46,951 nt of DNA from JBATTK01 sp049670505 (GTDB taxonomy: Bacteria; Bacteroidota; Bacteroidia; Flavobacteriales; Flavobacteriaceae). Both the position numbers and the translations under genes were made by a program. Where the stretch lies: NCBI GenBank assembly GCA_049670505.1, contig JBATTK010000166.1, positions 1 through 46,951 of the forward strand. The letters are read 5' to 3'. Shown piece after piece: positions 15,846 to 25,553 of this stretch (the stretch's first letter is position 1; each line of letters starts with the position of its first letter). The notes under the pieces were generated by a model. That model did not search any database. It saw only the letters and a list, made by a program, of their open reading frames with translations, and was not told the origin of the DNA.

Positions 15846-18800
15846 CTAGTTATTGAACTTGAAGATTTTTGGGGTATCATTATTTCTACCTACGATTAAA
15901 AACTCCCTTCCACTTTTGTCCTTAAAAGGGAGGAGATGTTTTATTTCTCCTTTTGTAAAGAAACCCGATGTGTCATAGGGTTGCCATTTGAACTCCCCAT
16001 TTGTAGTGCCCAATAGAATACCTCCATAACTGGCATCCAGTCTGCTGTACTGTGGTTTAAATTCGAAGTTGTTTCCCCCGAAAATAATGTCCATCACTCC
16101 ATCTTTATCAATATCCGTGCAATGAATGCCACAGATACATGAAAACTGGGCTTCTCTTGGTAATTTTTTAATTTCAAAATTTCCATCTCCATTGTTGATC
16201 GCGATTATACTTTCCGAAGTATTTACCATTTTTATAATGGAATTCTGAAGAATATCCGGTGCCAATAGTTCATTGATGCTCTTGGTAGCATAATCGGAAA
16301 ACTTTAAATTTTGTTTTTTTAAAGATACCAACTGTGCGGTAAGCTCTCTTTTTAAGGCTATAGGGACATCACGGCCATTCACCGTTCTTGTCACAATTTG
16401 TTCTATGGTCCCATTATTGTCAAAGTCATTAATGAAAATTTTGGATGGGGCTTCTTCAGATACTTTATAGGTAGTGTTATTGCCTTGGTTCCCTAGGATT
16501 AGATCAATATCGCCATCCCCGTCTATATCTTCGGCATGGACGGTATTCCACCAGCCCGAGATACTATCCAAATTTGTTTTTAATGGCCTCAATCGACGAC
16601 CATTATTCTTGAAGATTAGTGGTGTGCTCCAATCCCCTGCCAAAACCAAATCTTTTTTAGAATCCCCGTCCACATCCGCCCAGGAAGCCGCAGTTACCAT
16701 CCCTAAATCTTTTAGGTTATACGCTTTGTTTTCGGTAACATCGGAAAAATTGCCCGTACCATCGTTTTCCAACAGCAGATGTTCCGGGTCAATCCCATAA
16801 ATTCCGGGTACGCTTCTGCTTGCGATCATGAGATCTACATCTCCATCTTGGTCAAAATCATAGGGTGCTATTGCGGAAACATTGTGTTCTACACTTTTAA
16901 CTATATACGGGCTTTTGCTAAAATTACCGTTTCCGTCGTTTATGTATAGCCGGTTGGTATAGTTGGAGTGGGACGTGCTATTGGGTTCATTGCCGCCCGA
17001 TCCAACTATTAAATCCATATCACCATCTCCATCTGCATCAAAAAAGGCGGAAGCGGTATCTTCGAAAAGCCTATCTTCCCTAAAAACATCCTGGGTGCCT
17101 GCAGCTTTCAGTCTTCCGTCGCCTAGATGAAAATAGATTTTAGCTTGTTGCCCTTTGGCCCCCCCAATAAAAATATCTTCATTACCGTCATTATTAATAT
17201 CGGCCACGGCCATAGCAGGCCCTTCTTGTGATAGCATTTTAGAAATAAGCCCTTCATAATCAAAATCGACATGGACATTTTCTTTATGCGAAACTATAGT
17301 GTTGTCAATTTCTTTGAGCAAGGCCGGTACTTCCTTGTTTTTTAAGACATAAGTATCTTGGGCATTCTCCTGTTTCATGGTCAAGGTCGTATTTGCGGAG
17401 ATGTCCCTAAGTGCTTCCGTTTTATCATTGGACCAAATAACCCGTAACGAATCTATATTTTTAATTTTGCCCAAGCCTATTGTCATGGTATAGTCTACAG
17501 ATGATTGAAATCCCCTTGAGGGAATTAGTTCTTGTCGGATTACCTTATCCTTAATGAATATCTCTACAACACTTCCTACACCGTACGTATTGGGGGCCTC
17601 GCCTTCTAATTTCAGTCTTAAATAATTATGGCCCCTACTTTCCGAATTGTTTTTGTATACAAATAACTCCTGATTTACATTATTGATGATTAAATCCAAA
17701 TCCCCATCATTATCGAGATCTCCGTAAGCAGCACCATTTGAAAAGCTGGGGGTATCAAATCCCCAGTCAGAGGTAGCATTGGAAAAAGTAAGGTCTTGAT
17801 TGTTTTTAAAAGCGTAATTGGGAATGGCAACCGAAGGCATGGCATTGATTACCGCTTCTTTTTGCTCTTTATCACCATAAACGGCAGTTTGTTGTCTAGT
17901 AACATCCTCAAAGAAGTCGATGAAATCCTGGTTGGTGAGGTCATGATAAATGCCGTTACATACGTAAATATCACGATAACCGTCATTGTCCATATCAAAA
18001 AGTAGTGCTCCCCAACTCCAGTCCGTTGAGGATACACCTCCATAATTGGCTATTTCAGAAAATGCATTTCCGGTATTCAGTTGCAAGGTGTTCTGCATAT
18101 ATTGATGATAAAAATCATTTCTCAATTTGAGTTGATAGATATCATAGGTTTCAAAATTAGTAGTGTTTTTGAGACGCTCATCTCCTTCAGGGAGCATATC
18201 GGTAATAAAAATGTCGGACTTTCCATCATTGTTAATGTCGGCCATATCGGCCCCCATAGAAAACAAACTGAGGTGGGAGGCCCAATCTTTTATGCTTTCG
18301 GTAAACGTACCGTCTTGATTATTGATATACAGATAGTCGTGTTCAAAAAAATCGTTGGACACATAAATATCCGGATACAAATCATTATTTATGTCGCCCA
18401 CGGTAACGCCTAATCCAAAACCTATGAGACTTCCAAAAATGTTGGCCTCATCGCTTACATCTTTAAAAATACCATTATCATTTTGGAATAGTTTATCACC
18501 ACCACCTTTTACATAGTCTACAACATTCCAATCCTTTGCCCTTAAATTCCTTTTGTTTTCATAGCCAAGACTCCCTACGGGAATAAAACTGTTATTAAGC
18601 ATATAAACATCCAAATCCCCGTCTTTATCATAATCAAAGAAGGCGGCATGCGTGGTAAACCCGCTATCCGCGAGATTATAATCCTCCGCTTTTTCGGTAA
18701 AGGTCAGATCTCCATTATTGATGAACAGTTCATTTTTCTGGTCATCGCCTTTAATATATCCTGCGTTACATACGTAAATATCCAATAATCCATCGGCATT

Positions 18801-19190
18801 GATATCTACAAGTACCACTCCTGTGGACCACGCTTTATTTCCTGCTACTCCCGCTTTGTCCGTAATATCCTCGAACTTAAAATTTCCGTTATTAAGGTAT
18901 AACTTGTTTTTTTTACGGTTCGCTGTCAAATAGATGTCCGGAAGCCCGTCATTATTGATATCACCAATAGCTACACCACCGCCATTGTAAAAGTTACGAT
19001 ATAGAAAAATATTAAAATCTTTTTCGTTTTCTATTTCATTAATGAAATTTATACCGGTATGTTCGGCATCTAGTTTGGTGAATAGGGTACTGATGGCGTT
19101 GGAGGTTTCGTCTGTATTTTTAGAACGCTCATTACAGGAAAGGAATAGGGATACTAGTAAATAATAACTGATTCGTTTCAAGGTATTCAT
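15846..19190 (-). CDS. VCBS/FG-GAP repeat lipoprotein with ASPIC/UnbV domain (paralogue 3)
   Basis: This 1,114-residue lipoprotein (signal ending SLFLSC, Cys19) has the same bipartite plan as the two paralogues at 661-7236: N-terminal FG-GAP blades with calcium-type loops (DINNDGLPDI, DYDKDGDLDV, DLDNDGDLDL), a central UnbV/ASPIC domain (YLRLKLEGEAPNTYGVGSVV ... IDSLRVIWSND), then a second FG-GAP half (DINNDGNEDI, DADGDGDMDL, DFDQDGDVDL, DIDGDGDIDL). It lies downstream of a SusC/SusD pair on the same strand, 326 bp after the SusD stop and beyond a probable terminator, so it is probably an accessory surface protein expressed separately or by readthrough. A weak ATGACA/TGTCAT hairpin at 15781-15800 may end its transcript before the YeiH operator. 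Function unknown; a surface substrate-binding role is inference. Confidence 0.85.
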   Translation of the reverse strand: MNTLKRISYYLLVSLFLSCNERSKNTDETSNAISTLFTKLDAEHTGINFINEIENEKDFNIFLYRNFYNGGGVAIGDINNDGLPDIYLTANRKKNKLYLNNGNFKFEDITDKAGVAGNKAWSTGVVLVDINADGLLDIYVCNAGYIKGDDQKNELFINNGDLTFTEKAEDYNLADSGFTTHAAFFDYDKDGDLDVYMLNNSFIPVGSLGYENKRNLRAKDWNVVDYVKGGGDKLFQNDNGIFKDVSDEANIFGSLIGFGLGVTVGDINNDLYPDIYVSNDFFEHDYLYINNQDGTFTESIKDWASHLSLFSMGADMADINNDGKSDIFITDMLPEGDERLKNTTNFETYDIYQLKLRNDFYHQYMQNTLQLNTGNAFSEIANYGGVSSTDWSWGALLFDMDNDGYRDIYVCNGIYHDLTNQDFIDFFEDVTRQQTAVYGDKEQKEAVINAMPSVAIPNYAFKNNQDLTFSNATSDWGFDTPSFSNGAAYGDLDNDGDLDLIINNVNQELFVYKNNSESRGHNYLRLKLEGEAPNTYGVGSVVEIFIKDKVIRQELIPSRGFQSSVDYTMTIGLGKIKNIDSLRVIWSNDKTEALRDISANTTLTMKQENAQDTYVLKNKEVPALLKEIDNTIVSHKENVHVDFDYEGLISKMLSQEGPAMAVADINNDGNEDIFIGGAKGQQAKIYFHLGDGRLKAAGTQDVFREDRLFEDTASAFFDADGDGDMDLIVGSGGNEPNSTSHSNYTNRLYINDGNGNFSKSPYIVKSVEHNVSAIAPYDFDQDGDVDLMIASRSVPGIYGIDPEHLLLENDGTGNFSDVTENKAYNLKDLGMVTAASWADVDGDSKKDLVLAGDWSTPLIFKNNGRRLRPLKTNLDSISGWWNTVHAEDIDGDGDIDLILGNQGNNTTYKVSEEAPSKIFINDFDNNGTIEQIVTRTVNGRDVPIALKRELTAQLVSLKKQNLKFSDYATKSINELLAPDILQNSIIKMVNTSESIIAINNGDGNFEIKKLPREAQFSCICGIHCTDIDKDGVMDIIFGGNNFEFKPQYSRLDASYGGILLGTTNGEFKWQPYDTSGFFTKGEIKHLLPFKDKSGREFLIVGRNNDTPKIFKFNN

Positions 19191-19459
19191 TTTTCTTTAA
19201 GAAATTGAAGGTAATTGTAAAGGGGGATATGAAAATAGTTGTATACGTTCTTATAATTAATTCTTTGCGATTTTTTCAGACAATACGTGCGAATTAATAA
19301 TTGGCATGTGTTATGTGGAACAATATATCGGTTTAACGCAATTCACTTTCAGATAGGCTTCTAAACTACCGAATTGTAATGGAATTTCATAATTGTTATT
19401 GAATATTAACATGTTTATTAGTCTCTTAACGGAGAATTCAACTCTAGAGCTTATAACAT
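19191..19459. other. AT-rich intergenic region between SusD and the third VCBS gene
   Basis: Together with the adjoining terminator this makes a 326-bp gap without a gene. No open frame with recognisable protein features, no RNA gene and no clear TAnnTTTG box were seen. It presumably contains the promoter of the VCBS gene that starts at 19190, but I cannot place it. Confidence 0.5.
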
Positions 19460-19494
19460 AAAAAAGAGGACAAATAATTTTGCCCTCTCTTTTA
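19460..19494 (-). terminator. probable rho-independent terminator of the SusCD operon
   Basis: On the minus strand, 22 bp after the SusD stop codon, an AAGAGAGGG arm pairs imperfectly with a CCTCTT arm across an AT-rich loop and runs straight into a T6 tract. The stem has one bulge or mismatch, so strength is uncertain. Confidence 0.6.
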
Positions 19495-19516
19495 ACAAAC
19501 TTAAACTTTATTTTTA

Positions 19517-21073
19517 TTAGTAACCAGGATTCTGCACCAGATTAGGATTAGAACCTAAAGCGGTCTGAGGGATAGGAAATAGATTCCTAAACTCATCCTG
19601 CACGTCTTTTAATTCCCATGTACCGGCAAAATTTCCAAAACGAATTTGAACAGCTCTTCTACCGGCAATATTGGTTTCGGAATTCATTTCTTTGGTAATT
19701 TCATCCTCTAGTTCCTCCAAAGTAATTGAACCTAACTGTGCTACTCCGGCTCTACTTCTAATTGCGTTGACATCTACTAAAGCCGTTGGTCCTCCAGTTC
19801 CACCGCGAAGTGTAGCTTCCGCACGCATCAAGAGCGCTTCCGCATATCGGATCCATATAAAATCATTGGATGTATCCGGGAAACCATCGTCTCCTCTTTG
19901 TGGATATTTGACAATTCTTATTCCAGTACGCTCATTATTAATTTCAAGGCTTGTCAATAACTCGTCCTCATAAACTAGAGGTGCACCTTGTCTGTCGAAT
20001 AATGGGTCACCGCTACCATTCAGTTGTTGACCTCTTAGATATCCGGTGGATAATCCATTAAAGTCCGGACCTGCCAAGCCTAATCGCGCATCATCGTTTA
20101 CATCAGCTGTTCCAAACAATCGGAAGGTTTCCGTAAGGGTAACAAAACCGTTCCATCCGGTCTGGTTGGGGTGGATCATGTTGAAGACCCTTTCCCCTGT
20201 ACCGACACTCAAAGCCATGATTACCTCTGAGTTTACACCAGTAGTTGCGGAAAGATCGAAAATATCAAAATAACCATAAGGACCTGTGCCGGGATCCAAT
20301 TCAAATCCTGCAACCTCAATGGCATTGACATCTGCAATTACGGCATCATAGGCACCTGCCGGTGCGGCCCCAAGAATAGCTTCTGCATTTAAGTTAACCT
20401 TGGCCCTGATAAAACGTGCGGCCGACTCACTAATGGTGAAAAGATCGCCAGTTGGTCCAGGATCAGTTAGGTCGCCACTATCAATTGCTGAATTCAGGTC
20501 ACTAATGACCAAATCAAAAGCTTCTTGAGCACTAAGGACCGTAGGATCCACATCTACACCATCATTGACCCCTCTAAAAGGTACCTGGCCAAAGAAATTT
20601 AGAACCATAAAGGTATTAATAGCCCTTATTACCCTAGCTTGTGCGGCGATTGCCGGTGAGGGTCCCGAGGCGGGATCCAATAACTGCGTAGCTGCCAAAA
20701 TTTGGGAGTTTCTATTGTTCCAAGCATTTAAAACGTAAAGTTGGGTAGCGTTCCATGTGTGGTTGTGAAGTTGCCTCCATACCCCATTATCTCCCCAGTC
20801 TGCTCCTCTGGTCAATACTGCAATATTATCTGCCGATACCTCCATTAGCGCATATTCATTGTTTTGGGCATTTAGGTTCTCAATGTTGTTATACAGTGCC
20901 TCCAAAGAGTTGGCGGTACTGGTAACACCTCCGAAGTCACCTTCGGCGGTTTCTACGGAGACGGAGTCCTGAAAATTCGGCTCCAAATCCGTACATGCTT
21001 GCCCTACTATGAGCAGCATGGCTGCACCAAAGTATTGGGTCAATCGATTTTTAAACATTTTTTTTCTCATCAT
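19517..21073 (-). CDS. SusD/RagB-family outer-membrane lipoprotein (pair 1)
   Basis: This is a substrate-capturing lipoprotein that forms the lid of a SusC transporter. With the ATG at 21073 it has 518 residues and a signal ending LLIVGQAC (Cys27). Tetratricopeptide-like helical segments of the RagB/SusD fold are recognisable (ARVIRAINTFMVLNFFGQVPF, then an IRYAEALLMRAEATLRGG segment), and it ends with FPIPQTALGSNPNLVQNPGY, the typical SusD C-terminus. A longer frame from 21103 overlaps the SusC stop; starts at 21073, 21070 or 21058 all retain the signal, so the exact start is uncertain by a few codons. It follows its SusC partner by 16 bp and is probably closed by the hairpin at 19460-19494. 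The ligand is unknown because no glycoside hydrolase lies in the operon. Confidence 0.9.
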   Translation of the reverse strand: MMRKKMFKNRLTQYFGAAMLLIVGQACTDLEPNFQDSVSVETAEGDFGGVTSTANSLEALYNNIENLNAQNNEYALMEVSADNIAVLTRGADWGDNGVWRQLHNHTWNATQLYVLNAWNNRNSQILAATQLLDPASGPSPAIAAQARVIRAINTFMVLNFFGQVPFRGVNDGVDVDPTVLSAQEAFDLVISDLNSAIDSGDLTDPGPTGDLFTISESAARFIRAKVNLNAEAILGAAPAGAYDAVIADVNAIEVAGFELDPGTGPYGYFDIFDLSATTGVNSEVIMALSVGTGERVFNMIHPNQTGWNGFVTLTETFRLFGTADVNDDARLGLAGPDFNGLSTGYLRGQQLNGSGDPLFDRQGAPLVYEDELLTSLEINNERTGIRIVKYPQRGDDGFPDTSNDFIWIRYAEALLMRAEATLRGGTGGPTALVDVNAIRSRAGVAQLGSITLEELEDEITKEMNSETNIAGRRAVQIRFGNFAGTWELKDVQDEFRNLFPIPQTALGSNPNLVQNPGY

Positions 21074-21089
21074 TACTATTTTTTTTATA

Positions 21090-24000
21090 TTAAAAACTTG
21101 CATTAAAGCCTAAAGTAAAAGTGGTTGGTCTAGGGAAAGCGGTCAGGTCTATCCCCAATGAAGGTACATTGTTTAGATTTCTATCTACGGAAACCTCAGG
21201 ATCTTGACCACTGTAATCCGTAATCACGAATACATTTTGAACATTGGCGAATATACGCAAGCCGCTAAAAATACTATCTTCCGATACAGGAACATTATGG
21301 CCGACGGATATGTTCTGAAGCCTTAAGAAGGATGCATCTTCTAAAAATCTAGAGGATACCTCGGCAATGTTCAACGGATTTTCCTGACCGATAAAAGGCA
21401 ATAAATCAGTCGTTACGTTCCTGCCCTGTGCCAAATTACCAATGGCAAAGAATGCATTTCTGTTGTTACTGTATACGGATTGGCCGAAAAGTCCATTAAA
21501 GAAGATACTGGCATCCCAATTCTTATACCGGAAATTTTGGGTAAAACCAAGAGTGATATCCGGTAAGGCGCTTTCCCCTACAAATCTTGGGGTACCTACC
21601 GTAGATTCCTCGTTGTTCGCATCTAAGAAGATATTTACTCCTTCCGTTGGCTGAATGTTGTTAGGGTCGGCTACAGGAGTAAGACCTCGCCAATCATTGA
21701 GATAAAAACTAAAGAGGGGTTGACCGTTTTCAAGTTGCTGTGCGAAAGCACCTGTTAGTCCGGGGCCGTTAATTGCTCCTGTTTGAATAGGTTGTCCCGA
21801 GAAGTTTTGTATTGTATTATCATTATACCCTACATTGAAGTTGATGTCCCAGGAAAAATCATCGTTTTCTACTGGCGTTACGTTCAAATTCAATTCTACA
21901 CCTGAGTTTTTGATTTCCCCGTCAACATTCTCAAAAACGAAAGGCTGTACAGCCGGTTGGGCACTTTGCGTTTGTAATAAAAATCCAGAAGTTATCCTAC
22001 TATAGTATTCCATAGAACCACTGACTTTACCATCCAAAAATGCAAAGTCGATACCAATGTTCAGTTGTTCGTTTTCTTCCCATTTTAAATCAGGATTGCT
22101 AAAGGCGGCAAATAATGCCCCTCCAGGAACGAATGTACCCCCATTGTCTATACCACCAGTGGCCGGAGGTGTCTGGTCAATTTGCCCTACATTGAATCTT
22201 TCACGCTGTGTGAACTGATTGGATCCCAATCCTTCTTGGTTACCGGTAACACCATATGCCGCTCTTAATCTGAAGGTGTCAAAAAACTCTGGGAACCAGT
22301 CTTCCTCGGCAATTGCCCATGAAGCACCTACTGCACCAAAGGTTCCGTATTGATTGTTACCACCAAATCTAGAAGAACCATCAATTCTTAAGGTCCCGGA
22401 GAAATTGTATTTTCCCTTAATGGAATAGTTTGTCCTTAAAAAGAAGGATTGTAATTCATCAATGTTCAGGGAAGTTTGATTGGAGAAAGTCTGGGCCGAT
22501 GCAAGATTGTTTACCATTTGAAACAGATCGGTCGTCCTAAAATTAGCAGCGTTTATAGTTAAGGCTTCTGCAATAAATTCCTGATAAGAATGACCTAAGG
22601 TAACGTCGAGGACATTATTGTTTTCCCCAAAACTTTTGTTATAGTTAAAATAGGATTCCCAAGTAGTGACCGTTTGATCTACTTCAAAAAAATTGGCTCT
22701 ACCCTGTCCAAGTGTCTGTTCCGAATTGAACAAAGACGAAATTGCGGAATTTGCCGAAGAGGTAGATTTGTCCAGACCAATGTTGGTGTTAAAACTCAGA
22801 TTGTCGGTAAACTTATATTGCGCCCCTACATTAATAAGTGCCCTAAGTGTACTACTGACATTTCTAATAAGCCCTAATACGGCCAAAGGGTTACGAGTCT
22901 CAAATGTTGGTTGGTTAAAGCCGCCCGCAGCGAGAATAGGTTGGGTAGGGTTAAAGGCCCAAGTAGTGGCCAATAAATCCCCCCTTGCATTAGGGTTATC
23001 CGCAATTGGTGGTCTTTGCGACTCAATATTGGATATGGTTGCCTGTGTAGTAAGTTTTAACTTATCGTCAAAAAAGCGCTGCGTAGCATTAAATCGTGCC
23101 GTCAATCTATCAAAGGTACTTTGCTCTACTTCACCCTCTTGGTCCTGATAACCAAAGGACAATCTATAATTGCCCGATTCATTGCCACCACCATAGGAAA
23201 GGTTATAGTTTTGGGTAAAGGACGTTCTATAGATTTCGTCTTGCCAGTCATTTCGTGCTCCAAAATCAAAATCGGATGCAACACCTCCCAGGTCTACTTG
23301 TGCCTGCAAGAATTGATCGGGCGATAGCAGATCCAATTGGTTGGGAATGTAGCCTACGGAGAAACTGGATGAAAACTCCAGTACGCTTTTGCCTGAAACT
23401 CCACTTTTAGTAGTAATCAATACCACCCCGTTAGCACCCCTGGAACCATAGATGGCCGTTGCGGATGCATCTTTTAAAATATCGATACTGGCAATATCGT
23501 TTGGATTTAAAAAGCTTAAGGGATCCAACGCAGCGGCAGTTCCGATGTCCGTATTACCACCACCGGCGGCACCGGACGTGTTTCCCCCACTTAAGGGAAC
23601 ACCATCTACCACATAAAGCGGGTTGTTATTTGCCCGTACGGAAGCGGTACCACGAATCCTTACATTTACGGCCGCTCCAGGCTCACCAGTGGTAGCTGAA
23701 ATCTGTACCCCGGCTGTTTTACCTTGAATCAACTGTTGTGGGTTTACAATAACCCCCTTGTTGAATTCTTCGGACTTTACACTTTCTACAGCTCCCACGG
23801 CTGTTCTTCTGGTTTGCGTACCATAACCAACAACGACTACCTCGTCCAATTCACTTGCATCCTCTTGCAAAACAACATTAATGGTCGTTTGGCCGTTAAC
23901 TGCAATTTCTTGGGTACTAAAGCCTATATAGCTAAAAACCAAAGTTGCATCACTGCCCACATCACTTAAGGTGTAATTACCGTCAAAGTCTGTTTGTGTA

Positions 24001-24149
24001 CCGTTGGTAGTCCCTTTTACAACAACACTGGCCCCGGGCAGGGGTCCACTTGCGTCAGAAACCGTACCTGACACTTCCTGAGCTTTCACTAATCCGAAGC
24101 ACAAAAATACCCCGATAAGCATAAAGCTTTTTAGTAGCGTAATCTTCAT
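21090..24149 (-). CDS. SusC/RagA-family TonB-dependent transporter (pair 1)
   Basis: This 1,019-residue outer-membrane transporter has a signal peptide ending GLVKAQ, a carboxypeptidase-like regulatory domain at ~24-100 (VSGTVSDASGPLPGASVVV, DFDGNYTL), a SusC-type junction (ELDEVVVVGYGTQTRRTAVG) at ~110-125, a plug domain with PLYVVDGVPL and ILKDASATAIYGSRGANGV, then a C-terminal beta-barrel ending LGFNASF. It imports oligomers captured by the SusD partner, powered by TonB. It is the first gene of a SusC-SusD operon, divergent from a LacI gene; the 384-bp gap between them contains an operator-like near-palindrome at 24242-24259 and a possible TATGTTTA promoter box at 24190-24197. The SusC/SusD pair is paralogous to, but clearly diverged from, the maltodextrin pair at 28421-33030. 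Confidence 0.92.
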   Translation of the reverse strand: MKITLLKSFMLIGVFLCFGLVKAQEVSGTVSDASGPLPGASVVVKGTTNGTQTDFDGNYTLSDVGSDATLVFSYIGFSTQEIAVNGQTTINVVLQEDASELDEVVVVGYGTQTRRTAVGAVESVKSEEFNKGVIVNPQQLIQGKTAGVQISATTGEPGAAVNVRIRGTASVRANNNPLYVVDGVPLSGGNTSGAAGGGNTDIGTAAALDPLSFLNPNDIASIDILKDASATAIYGSRGANGVVLITTKSGVSGKSVLEFSSSFSVGYIPNQLDLLSPDQFLQAQVDLGGVASDFDFGARNDWQDEIYRTSFTQNYNLSYGGGNESGNYRLSFGYQDQEGEVEQSTFDRLTARFNATQRFFDDKLKLTTQATISNIESQRPPIADNPNARGDLLATTWAFNPTQPILAAGGFNQPTFETRNPLAVLGLIRNVSSTLRALINVGAQYKFTDNLSFNTNIGLDKSTSSANSAISSLFNSEQTLGQGRANFFEVDQTVTTWESYFNYNKSFGENNNVLDVTLGHSYQEFIAEALTINAANFRTTDLFQMVNNLASAQTFSNQTSLNIDELQSFFLRTNYSIKGKYNFSGTLRIDGSSRFGGNNQYGTFGAVGASWAIAEEDWFPEFFDTFRLRAAYGVTGNQEGLGSNQFTQRERFNVGQIDQTPPATGGIDNGGTFVPGGALFAAFSNPDLKWEENEQLNIGIDFAFLDGKVSGSMEYYSRITSGFLLQTQSAQPAVQPFVFENVDGEIKNSGVELNLNVTPVENDDFSWDINFNVGYNDNTIQNFSGQPIQTGAINGPGLTGAFAQQLENGQPLFSFYLNDWRGLTPVADPNNIQPTEGVNIFLDANNEESTVGTPRFVGESALPDITLGFTQNFRYKNWDASIFFNGLFGQSVYSNNRNAFFAIGNLAQGRNVTTDLLPFIGQENPLNIAEVSSRFLEDASFLRLQNISVGHNVPVSEDSIFSGLRIFANVQNVFVITDYSGQDPEVSVDRNLNNVPSLGIDLTAFPRPTTFTLGFNASF

Positions 24150-24533
24150 AAATAATCAATTTAAGTTTAGTTAATTTTAATTCAAGGTTTAAACATATGT
24201 AAAAAAATTGTTAAATTCCTTTTAGCAGTTATATAATAAGTCACGAAAACGGTTTCGTGTTAATAACTTTTGAAAAATACCAGACTCGTAATCTATAGTC
24301 GTGTAAATTGTATTATCCTTAATTAAATAGCATCTGAAGCGAGAAATATGATATTTTTTAAAACAAATATAGTATTTTTTATCTTAGGATAGTTTTAAGA
24401 AAGTGAATGAATAGCTGTCATATTTTTAACCAATGATTCTTTTTGTTGTTAAAAAAAAGCAAATTTGCCGCTGTTGCTTTTTTAATACTTAATTTTCGTT
24501 TTTAGAATTATCTTCTTATTAATTAACTAAAAT
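24150..24533. other. divergent promoter region between SusC (pair 1) and LacI
   Basis: This 384-bp AT-rich gap holds no convincing ORF. It contains the near-palindrome at 24242-24259, about 90 bp upstream of susC, and a minus-strand TATGTTTA (one mismatch to TAnnTTTG) at 24190-24197 giving a leader of ~35 nt for susC. The near-palindrome lies ~45 bp upstream of that box, too far to block the polymerase directly, so activation is possible. The remaining ~270 bp next to the LacI gene show only A/T runs. Confidence 0.5.
24242..24259. promoter_or_regulatory. candidate LacI-family operator near-palindrome
   Basis: The bases CACGAAAACGGTTTCGTG have perfect 7-bp arms (CACGAAA/TTTCGTG) around a central ACGG, matching a palindrome at 16 of 18 positions, with the CG centre typical of LacI/GalR operators. 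It lies in the gap between the LacI gene at 24534 and susC at 24149, and its sequence is unrelated to the palindrome in the sulfonate block. Confidence 0.6.
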
Positions 24534-25553
24534 TTGAAAAGAAAAATAACCCTTAAGCACATAGCCCGTGAATTGGAAGTTTCTATTTCCACGGTTTCCA
24601 AGGCCCTAAAGAATAGTGAAGAAATAAGTAGGGACACCAAGGAAAAAATCCAGGCTTTTGCAAAATTGTACAACTACAAGCCCAATAATATTGCTATTAG
24701 CCTTAAAAACAAGCGTACCAAGAATATTGGGGTAATTATTCCGGATATTGTGCATTATTTTTTTACTACCGTAATACGTGGTATAGAAAAATTTGCCAAT
24801 GCCAAGGGCTATAATGTTATTGTTTGTGTCTCGGACGAGTCTTTTGATAAGGAGGTTATAAACATGGAAATGTTGGAGAATGGCAGTATAGATGGTTTTA
24901 TTATGGCATTGTCCGCCGAAACCCAATTAAAAAATGATTATAACCACTTAAAAGAAGTTACGGAACAGGGTATTCCTTTAGTTTTGTTCGATCGGGTTAC
25001 GGATGAGGTGGAATGCGATAAAGTGATCATCAACGATAGGGAAGGCGCTTATTTTGCGGTAAAAAAATTTATAGACAGTGGCAAGAAAAGAATAGCTTTA
25101 ATAACTACCGAAGATTATTTTAGTGTTAGTAGGGAAAGAGCACTGGGCTATTGTGAGGCACTAAAGGATAATAATATGGAAGTTAATGAGGACCTAATTT
25201 TAAAACTGCCCTATATGGATATCGATGAAAAAGCCATAAACGATTTTTTTGACAGTGAGCAGGTCGATGCGGTCTTATGTGTGAACGAAATATTTGCTAT
25301 TCATAGTATGCGCCTTGTTAAAAAGAGGGGGTTAAAAATACCTGAGGATGTTTCTTTCATAGGGTTTACCGATGGTATTCTTTCCAAATACGCCAGCCCC
25401 AGTTTGACCGCGATAGCACAACATGGGGAAAAAATGGGAGAAATCGCTGCCGAAATGCTCATTGAAAAAGTAGAGGATGAAAGCAAAGAGGGTATATATA
25501 GGACAGAAATCCTTAAAGCGACTTTAATGGAGCGAGAGTCTACTGCCAATTAA
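24534..25553 (+). CDS. LacI-family transcriptional regulator of the orphan SusCD pair
   Basis: This 339-residue LacI/GalR protein has a helix-turn-helix at ~4-25 (LKHIARELEVSISTVSKALK), a hinge (PNNIAISLKNKRTKNIG) and a sugar-binding-type effector domain (NIGVIIPDIVHYFFTTVIRG onward). The start codon is TTG: an in-frame TAA lies two codons upstream at 24528-24530 and no ATG is available, while the ATG of the close paralogue at 33371 aligns exactly with this TTG. The two proteins share long identical stretches such as ESFDKEVINMEML and NGSIDGFIM, so they arose by duplication and probably sense related oligosaccharides. It is divergent from the SusC/SusD pair 1 operon. The terminator hairpin at 25515-25571 begins inside its last codons. 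Confidence 0.9.
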   Translation: MKRKITLKHIARELEVSISTVSKALKNSEEISRDTKEKIQAFAKLYNYKPNNIAISLKNKRTKNIGVIIPDIVHYFFTTVIRGIEKFANAKGYNVIVCVSDESFDKEVINMEMLENGSIDGFIMALSAETQLKNDYNHLKEVTEQGIPLVLFDRVTDEVECDKVIINDREGAYFAVKKFIDSGKKRIALITTEDYFSVSRERALGYCEALKDNNMEVNEDLILKLPYMDIDEKAINDFFDSEQVDAVLCVNEIFAIHSMRLVKKRGLKIPEDVSFIGFTDGILSKYASPSLTAIAQHGEKMGEIAAEMLIEKVEDESKEGIYRTEILKATLMERESTAN

